Of a stretch of 18,910 nucleotides of DNA, positions 13,678 to 18,910 are shown piece after piece. The stretch comes from Chloroflexi bacterium UBA4733 (GTDB taxonomy: Bacteria > Chloroflexota > UBA4733), in contig DHIZ01000004.1 in assembly GCA_002404055.1 (NCBI GenBank), forward strand, positions 10,178 through 29,087, given 5' to 3'. The notes below the pieces were generated by a model. It saw nothing but the letters and a program-made list of their open reading frames with translations, was not told the origin of the DNA and made no database searches. The stretch's first letter is position 1; every line of letters begins with the position of its first letter. The position numbers and the translations under genes are program-made.

Positions 13678-15897
13678 GCCTCCCGACTCTTCCCGCTGCA
13701 GTTGGACGAAGGGGACGTGCAGCAGTTCTGCGGCGCCGCCGCGTTCACACGCGCCGACAACTGGCAGCGCTCCGGCCACGTCATCAAGTCGGTGGCTGGT
13801 CTGAGCACGCTGACCGGCGCGGTGCGGGGCGCCTGGCAGCGGATCGACGAGCCCAGCATCACGGCCCCAGGCGGGAAGGTGCAATGCACCTGCAGTTGTC
13901 GGCAGCCGACCCTTTGTACACACGGAGCCGCGCTACTGTTGCACTGGCTGCGCCAGCCGGCTGCCTTTACCCAGGAAGTGCCGCCGGCGCAAGCAGCGGT
14001 TGGCAAACGTCAACCGGAACCGGCGTTCGACCTCGACGACTTCGCTGATGACGATGACGCTGATGCCTCTGGTTTGCCGGACGAGCCGAGGACTGCCGAT
14101 GACCTGGCGAAGTTGCTCAACCTCTTCAGCATGACGGACCTGCGTGACGTCGCGCGCCGTCGGGGTGTGCGTCCCACCGGGCGCACCAAGGCCGACCTGA
14201 GCCGGCAGCTTGCCGAAGCGCTGGCCACGCCGGAAAACATTGATGCCACCCTGGCCCGCCTGAGTCCCGACGAACTGCTTACCCTGCTGTGCATCGACGT
14301 ACTGGGCCCGGACCTCGCTACCACTGAGACCGTGAAAACGGCGGTCCAAGTCCTTGGCGGCGCGGCGACCTCCACATCGGTGGCAGCGCTCCTGGCGCAG
14401 GCCCTGGTCGGCATCGTGCAGTATTACGGCTCGCCGACGGCAACCTTCGCGATCCCCGTGGCCGTCACCGCGCGGCTCGGCAGGTTGCCCGCTCTGGCCC
14501 GGCCGCTGGACGGGGACCCGCCGCTCGCGCCGCCATCGGGCACGGGGTTGGACCTGTTGCAAGGGCTGCTGGTGCTGGCCCATGAGGCGCAGGCGAGGAC
14601 CGTTCCAACGCGGCCGGACCCGGAGGCGCCGAATGCCGACCGGGGCGCTGTACCGGCGTTCTGGTCGGTGGTGATTCCTCAGCAGGCCGGCGCAGCGAAG
14701 GCCGCGTATGCGACGCCCTACCGGAAGGTGCGCCTGGCGCCGATCCCGCCCATGCTAGGCCAGGAGGAACGGCAACGCCAGGCGCAGCGCATGGGACGCA
14801 GTCCCGATTTTGTCACACTGGCCTTGCACATGGCCCTGACCCTGGAGATCATCGACGTGGACGACCACCTGACAGCGGAGTCGGAGCGCGTGCTCAACCT
14901 CTGCACACTGTCGCCGGTGGTGCGGCGGCAGGTCTACGTGGCCTGTCTCGCTGCGCCCCACTTCCTCAGCGAACTGCGGCGCCTGCTGGGTGAGGGGGGG
15001 CCGCTCGAACTGCACTGTCACCTTGGTTACTTCGGGCAGACCACGCCGCTCCTCAACCAGGCCGCGCAATTGCGCATGCTCCTGCTGCGCGCGGTCGACA
15101 GGCTGCCACGCGATGTTTGGTATGACTATCGCGCCTTTCGGGAATCGCTCCGTCTGTGGGCGCCATTTCACGTGCAGGCTCTATCCTTTGCCCAGGTTGG
15201 CGGAGGCGATCGCCCCACCTGGTGGATATCCGATCATCAGCAGCCTGACCAGCCGCTTGACCTGACCACACCCGCCGGCTGGCAACACCTCTACGGCCGG
15301 TTCGTCGACGCCGTCTTTGCCGGCGTCCTGTCCTGGGTCGGCATGATCGACCTCGCCGGCAACGCGGACGGTCCGCACGCCTTCCGGGTGCGCTCGCTCG
15401 ATGCGGTGGCCGGCGCCGGCGTTCGGGTGCAGTTGGGGGATGACCTGACCATCCAGGTTCCGGCGGGGCTGTCCGATGGCGGAGCATATACCCTCTTTCA
15501 GCGAGGCGCTGAACTGATGCACGTCTCGCCGGAGGGCTTGCGCTATCGCCTGAGACCGGAACGGGTGCGGGACTTGTTTGCGCAGGGTGTCGACGGCCCG
15601 CTGCTGGTGCGTCTCCTGGAGGGTCACGCCGGGCAGTCCCTGCCGGCGACCATGCAATCGACGCTTGATCGCTGGTGGACAGGCTATGGAAAGGTGCGAC
15701 TCTACGACGATCTCACCTTGATCGAACTAGACGACGACTACCTTTTGCCCGAGTTGTTGCGCACCACCTCGCTCGGCTCAGCGATCATCTACACGTTCTC
15801 TCCCCGCCTGATCGCTGTCGAGCCGGGGGCGGTGGAGCGGCTGACAACGGAGATGACGCGCGCTGGACACCCGCCCAGCTTTTCCGAGGGACGCTGA
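13675..15897 (+). CDS. SWIM zinc-finger, SAP-like, XPB-accessory-domain protein
   Basis: I know no described function for this 740-residue protein. Near the N-terminus 'VQCTCSCRQPTLCTHGAALLL' carries a SWIM zinc finger (CxC at Cys71/Cys73, CxH at Cys81/His83), a DNA- or protein-binding module. An Asp-rich linker follows (about 118-140), then a SAP-like helix-turn-helix ('FSMTDLRDVARRRGV', then 'GRTKADLSRQLAEAL', about 149-185). The C-terminal part (about 540-735) resembles the XPB N-terminal/helicase-associated domain: 'DDLTIQVPA', 'YRLRPERVRDLFAQGVD', 'SLPATMQSTLDRWW' and 'IIYTFSPRLIAV'. It has no ATPase motifs and no nuclease motif that I can see. It starts with GTG inside the XPB stop codon and its own stop overlaps the next ATG, so it is made with the helicase and probably works with it on DNA. 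Confidence 0.85.
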   Translation: MASRLFPLQLDEGDVQQFCGAAAFTRADNWQRSGHVIKSVAGLSTLTGAVRGAWQRIDEPSITAPGGKVQCTCSCRQPTLCTHGAALLLHWLRQPAAFTQEVPPAQAAVGKRQPEPAFDLDDFADDDDADASGLPDEPRTADDLAKLLNLFSMTDLRDVARRRGVRPTGRTKADLSRQLAEALATPENIDATLARLSPDELLTLLCIDVLGPDLATTETVKTAVQVLGGAATSTSVAALLAQALVGIVQYYGSPTATFAIPVAVTARLGRLPALARPLDGDPPLAPPSGTGLDLLQGLLVLAHEAQARTVPTRPDPEAPNADRGAVPAFWSVVIPQQAGAAKAAYATPYRKVRLAPIPPMLGQEERQRQAQRMGRSPDFVTLALHMALTLEIIDVDDHLTAESERVLNLCTLSPVVRRQVYVACLAAPHFLSELRRLLGEGGPLELHCHLGYFGQTTPLLNQAAQLRMLLLRAVDRLPRDVWYDYRAFRESLRLWAPFHVQALSFAQVGGGDRPTWWISDHQQPDQPLDLTTPAGWQHLYGRFVDAVFAGVLSWVGMIDLAGNADGPHAFRVRSLDAVAGAGVRVQLGDDLTIQVPAGLSDGGAYTLFQRGAELMHVSPEGLRYRLRPERVRDLFAQGVDGPLLVRLLEGHAGQSLPATMQSTLDRWWTGYGKVRLYDDLTLIELDDDYLLPELLRTTSLGSAIIYTFSPRLIAVEPGAVERLTTEMTRAGHPPSFSEGR

Positions 15898-15899
15898 TG
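15895..15899 (+). promoter_or_regulatory. TGATG stop-start overlap (translational coupling)
   Basis: The TGA of the SWIM/SAP gene and the ATG of the helicase-associated gene share one A. This decides the start of the downstream gene at 15897 although the frame is open for another 222 bases upstream. Confidence 0.8.
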
Positions 15900-18188
15900 G
15901 ATATCAGCGCCGAGGGTGTCCTACGGTCCTACGCGCATTCCGCCCGCCAGCAGATGGCGCGCTCCCGCGGCCTTGATCACAAAGGCAAGGGCTCCGAGGC
16001 GCTGCTGACCGTGCTGACGCCGGTGCTGTTCAGCGCGGTCAGCATCAGGCAGGCGCTCGAGGAGCTATCGCCGGCAGAGCGAGCGCTAGTCGACCAGCTG
16101 GTGTTGCTCGGCGGGACCGCGCCAACGGCGCACCTGCAGCGACAACTCGTTCAGGAAGGGTTGATCGACGCGCCGACGCGGCCGCGCGACACCTGGGGTG
16201 GCCGTCAGGAGGTGAAGGGGTCGCCCTGGAGCCGCGACTCGCGCAACTTTGCCGATCTTGTGGCCCGTCTGGGTGTGCTTGGCCTGGCCTACAGCAGCAA
16301 CCCCGGCATTAGTGGTGGCATGGAACTGAGCCAGCCCGGTTACCGCCTGTATATCCCCGATGCCGTCCTGGAGCATCTCCCCACTGTCGAATTGCCGGTG
16401 GTAACGACGCAGCCGCCGGCGCTGGCGTATCCGGCCGAGCCGACGGCTGTCCTGCGCGACGTCTACGTGCTGCTCAGCCTGGCGGGCGAGGGGGGCATTC
16501 CGGTCACAAAGGCCGGGCAGATCGTCAAGCGGTCGCTCCTCCAGATCAACAGCCTGCTGCGGGTCCAGGAGGACGTGGCGGCGGCGCGTTCGGAAAGCGA
16601 CCTTGGCTACCTCCCCTGGCTGCGCGCGCTGGCCGAGGAACTCCGCTTGCTGGTGGTGCGACCGGGCGAGTTGCGGCTGACTGGGGGCGCCGCGGATTTT
16701 CTCGCGCAGCCGCGGGCGGCGCGCCGGCGGCAACTCTTCGATGCCTACTGCCGCACGCCACTCTGGGGCGAGGTGTTCACCATCCCGGGCCTCACCGTCA
16801 GGACGCCCGGCGGGCGGCGGCCGGCGCCACCGCTGGTGGCCACGGCACGCCAACGCATCATTGCCGAAGTCGCCGCACTGCCGGCGGAGCGCTGGATCAG
16901 CCTCGATCATCTGGTGGACCGCCTCCGCCGCAGCGCCTACGAGTTCCTCCTGCCGCGAAGCTGGCACAGCACGAAATACGCCTACGGCTACGCGCAGGAT
17001 CCGAATCCCTACGCTGGTGAAAATGAGCCGGGCTGGATTTTTGAGCAGACCTCCGCCGAAGCCGCGGGTTGGGAGCGCGTGGAGGCCGGCTTCATCCGCA
17101 TTGTCGCCACCCAGGCGCTGCGCTGGCTGGGCGTCGTCGATCTTGGCTACCGGGACGAGCGGCCCATCGCCCTCCGCATCACGGCCGATGGCGCCCAACT
17201 CGTGCGGGGCGGGACTTTGGAAGAGGCCACACCGGCCACACCCAACGTGGTCATCCAGCCCAACTTCCAACTGTTCGCCTTCGAACCGACGGAAGAAAGC
17301 GTGCTCTTCCGTTTGGACCAGGTCGCTGACCGCGTGCGCCTGGAGCAGGCGGGAGAGTACCGTTTGAGCCGGGATTCCCTGTATCGGGCGCGCCGCGCCG
17401 GCTGGGATACGGCTGGCGTCCTGCAGTTCTTGCAGGAAATCAGCACGGCGCCGCTGCCCCAGAACGTGCGCCGCTCCATCGAGGAGTGGGGGGCCGAGCA
17501 AGAGCGCGTGGTGATCCGCCGGGGGATGGCCCTCCTTCAGACCGCCGACGTCCCGACGCTGGATGCCCTCGTTGCCGACCCGGCGCTCGTACCGCTGCTG
17601 GGGCGGCGCGTCACGCCCACCGCCGCCATCATCGCTGCGCCTGCCCTCGCGACGATCGAGCGCACCTTACTGGAACGCGACAAGCTTGCAGCCATCAGCG
17701 AAGGTCCAAACGAGCAGGCCCATCCCGCCTTCACTATCGACGCGAGCGGCCGGATTACGCTGCAGGAACAGGCGCCCAGCATCTTTGTCCTGCGCGCCTT
17801 GCAGCCCTTCGTGGAAGGGGAGCCGCCGGCTCCGTTGCGCGTGACGCCGGAGAGCCTGCGCCGCGCCGCGCGAGCCGGGTTGACGAAGGAAGACGTGCTG
17901 GCCGTGTTCCTCGCGTATGGGCGCGATCCGCTGCCGCCGGAGCTCACGACCCTCATCCAGCGCTGGGCCAAGGACTGGGGCCGTAGCGCGCTGGTTGGCG
18001 CGACCATACTGCAGGTCGAACAGCCGGCCACGCTGGTCGATCTGCTCGCGGACGCGACGGTTCGGCATCTCATAACGCCCGTGCCGGAGATAGCGACGCT
18101 GGCGATCGTGCAGAGCGACGGTGTCGCCGCCGTCCGCGAGGCCCTGGCAGCGCGTGGCGTCACGTTGAGCGATCAACTGCTGAGCTAG
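15897..18188 (+). CDS. Helicase-associated-domain protein (Rv0862c-like), third gene of XPB operon
   Basis: The 763-residue protein starts at the ATG that overlaps the previous stop. It has no helicase motifs, but residues about 449-590 form a helicase-associated domain of the PF13625 type: 'NVVIQPNFQLFAF', 'YRLSRDSLYRARRAGW', and 'PLPQNVRRSIEEWG'. A second, more diverged copy runs from about 611 to 700 ('IDASGRITLQE', 'LRVTPESLRRAARAGLTKEDVLAVFL', 'PLPPELTTLIQRWAK'). The N-terminal 80 residues resemble the SAP-like start of the upstream protein ('LRSYAHSARQQMARSRGL', then 'LEELSPAERALVDQL'). In mycobacteria the XPB gene Rv0861c lies beside Rv0862c, a large protein that I recall carries the same domain, so the pairing is probably old. 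It should act with XPB on DNA; its exact job is unknown. Confidence 0.85.
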   Translation: MDISAEGVLRSYAHSARQQMARSRGLDHKGKGSEALLTVLTPVLFSAVSIRQALEELSPAERALVDQLVLLGGTAPTAHLQRQLVQEGLIDAPTRPRDTWGGRQEVKGSPWSRDSRNFADLVARLGVLGLAYSSNPGISGGMELSQPGYRLYIPDAVLEHLPTVELPVVTTQPPALAYPAEPTAVLRDVYVLLSLAGEGGIPVTKAGQIVKRSLLQINSLLRVQEDVAAARSESDLGYLPWLRALAEELRLLVVRPGELRLTGGAADFLAQPRAARRRQLFDAYCRTPLWGEVFTIPGLTVRTPGGRRPAPPLVATARQRIIAEVAALPAERWISLDHLVDRLRRSAYEFLLPRSWHSTKYAYGYAQDPNPYAGENEPGWIFEQTSAEAAGWERVEAGFIRIVATQALRWLGVVDLGYRDERPIALRITADGAQLVRGGTLEEATPATPNVVIQPNFQLFAFEPTEESVLFRLDQVADRVRLEQAGEYRLSRDSLYRARRAGWDTAGVLQFLQEISTAPLPQNVRRSIEEWGAEQERVVIRRGMALLQTADVPTLDALVADPALVPLLGRRVTPTAAIIAAPALATIERTLLERDKLAAISEGPNEQAHPAFTIDASGRITLQEQAPSIFVLRALQPFVEGEPPAPLRVTPESLRRAARAGLTKEDVLAVFLAYGRDPLPPELTTLIQRWAKDWGRSALVGATILQVEQPATLVDLLADATVRHLITPVPEIATLAIVQSDGVAAVREALAARGVTLSDQLLS

Positions 18189-18209
18189 TTGCAGCCGTGA
18201 AGGGACGCC

Positions 18210-18305
18210 ATGGTCCATGATCACGTCACTATCCACGACAGCGGCACGCTGAAGCTGGTGGGGAATCTGCTCTGTGCGGCTCTGGCGCGCAGCACGCCGC
18301 AGTAG
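18210..18305 (+). CDS. Possible 31-residue peptide after the XPB operon
   Basis: Twenty-one bases after the helicase-associated gene, AAGGG followed by ATG at 18210 opens a short frame encoding 31 residues, opening MVHDHVTIHDSGTLKLVGNL and ending LARSTPQ. The ribosome site is well spaced and the frame follows the operon on the same strand, but the length is easily reached by chance. It has no recognisable domain. It could be a real microprotein, a decayed gene end, or nothing. Confidence 0.25.
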   Translation: MVHDHVTIHDSGTLKLVGNLLCAALARSTPQ

Positions 18306-18331
18306 GCGGTCCCGGTGGTCAGGCAGGTGTG

Positions 18332-18751
18332 CTAGCTGACGTCGTGCCCGGCCAGCAATGCCTGCGTGGCATGCATCTCGCCGTTGCAGGCGGCCTCGTC
18401 TTCCGTATTCAGGTACAGGTGCGCGGCTTCGTGAACGAGGACGGCGGCGTAGCGGCGCAGCGCCGCGTCGTCATTCGGCGCCAGTTGCCAGACCGACGGC
18501 GCGACAAAGCAGTGGCGCTGCCGCCGGTCCACCCAGGCGAAATCGACGGGCCGGGTCAGCGCCTGCCAGTCACGCCCGTAGAGGGTGGTGCGGCCCAGAC
18601 GCCAGAACTCTCGCCGGCCCAAACCGGTAACGGTCTGGATGTGGTCCAGGACTAAGGTCGCTCGTTCTGGATCGGAGGCGTGCAGCAAGGCCAGCGCCGC
18701 CTGCGTATTGCGCACGAACTCGGCGGTTCCCTCCAGGATGGGTGTCGCCAT
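18332..18751 (-). CDS. Small zincin-like protein with HEAAH motif
   Basis: The 139-residue protein contains 'YAAVLVHEAAHLYLN', a classic HExxH zinc motif (His107, Glu108, His111) preceded by a hydrophobic helix. It is followed closely by acidic residues in 'TEDEAACNGE' (Glu117, Glu119, Glu125), one of which could be a third ligand. The first part is helical ('FVRNTQAALALLHASDPERATLVLDHI'), with a basic middle 'REFWRLGRTTLYGRDW'. There is no signal peptide, so it is probably cytoplasmic. The layout fits a short metallopeptidase-like domain of the 'HEAxH, E.eA' kind, but I cannot place it in a named peptidase family. GGAGG lies ten bases before ATG 18751. It converges on the XPB operon. Confidence 0.75.
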   Translation of the reverse strand: MATPILEGTAEFVRNTQAALALLHASDPERATLVLDHIQTVTGLGRREFWRLGRTTLYGRDWQALTRPVDFAWVDRRQRHCFVAPSVWQLAPNDDAALRRYAAVLVHEAAHLYLNTEDEAACNGEMHATQALLAGHDVS

Positions 18752-18910
18752 GCTGCCGCACCCTCCACGCTGTTGCCATTATTAGCTTTTGAACCTCAGT
18801 ATAGCGGGATGGGAACGCTGGCCTCCCCGCGCGATGGCTGTGCCGTAGCGCTCCGCAAGCGATCGAGCGCCGTAGGGGCGGGTACCCTATCTGTCATGCT
18901 GCGGGTGTTG
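18752..18910. other. Intergenic region at the right edge
   Basis: About 160 bases without a clear gene. The segment 18770-18805 is AT-rich for this window and should hold the promoter of the minus-strand zincin gene; TATACT on the minus strand at about 18798-18803 is the best -10-like hexamer. An ATG at 18894 reads MLRVL on the plus strand to the edge, too short to judge. Confidence 0.3.

Overview
This GC-rich window (18,910 bases) looks chromosomal and most resembles Chloroflexota (green non-sulfur bacteria). The grounds are Pro/Thr-rich 'PTPT' linkers in lipoproteins and PASTA proteins, a bacterial XPB-type helicase with large companion proteins, SIMPL and MEMO proteins, and a scatter of small Uma2, Phd/VapC and RelE-like genes. 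This placement is an inference from protein style; no rRNA or other marker gene is present. I saw no tRNA, CRISPR array, insertion sequence or convincing terminator.

Layout. (1) Positions 1-131: the 5' end of a HAD hydrolase on the minus strand, running off the edge into an artificial-looking poly-C stretch. (2) Positions 285-4542, plus strand: a PASTA-repeat membrane protein with a dead kinase domain, an S41 peptidase lipoprotein, and a calcineurin-like phosphoesterase. (3) Positions 4573-7142, minus strand: a lipoprotein cytochrome c with its own good promoter, then an operon that reads unknown 234-aa protein, smpB, cas6. The Cas6 start overlaps the smpB stop by one base, and there is no CRISPR locus nearby. 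(4) Positions 7471-9751: a CheY-like single-domain response regulator, a solo MEMO-family protein, and a divergent secreted SIMPL protein.

(5) Positions 9774-11737, minus strand: a strip of broken small genes. It holds a 3'-truncated RelE-like toxin behind its antitoxin, the tail of a Uma2 nuclease joined to the head of an unrelated gene, a small acidic protein, and a Phd antitoxin whose VapC partner is reduced to a 25-residue stub carrying a 15-bp tandem duplication.

(6) Positions 11879-18188, plus strand: the most interesting block. It is a translationally coupled three-gene operon: an XPB-like helicase, then a 740-aa SWIM zinc-finger/SAP-like protein, then a 763-aa helicase-associated-domain protein. 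The stop and start codons overlap as TAGTG and TGATG. By eye, the XPB N-terminal domain recurs in both partners, and the two large partners look like diverged paralogs. I infer a multi-subunit DNA-processing machine (repair or defence) whose two non-helicase subunits are built from the helicase's own accessory domain. (7) The window ends with a possible 31-aa peptide and a minus-strand gene for a small HEAAH zincin-like protein.
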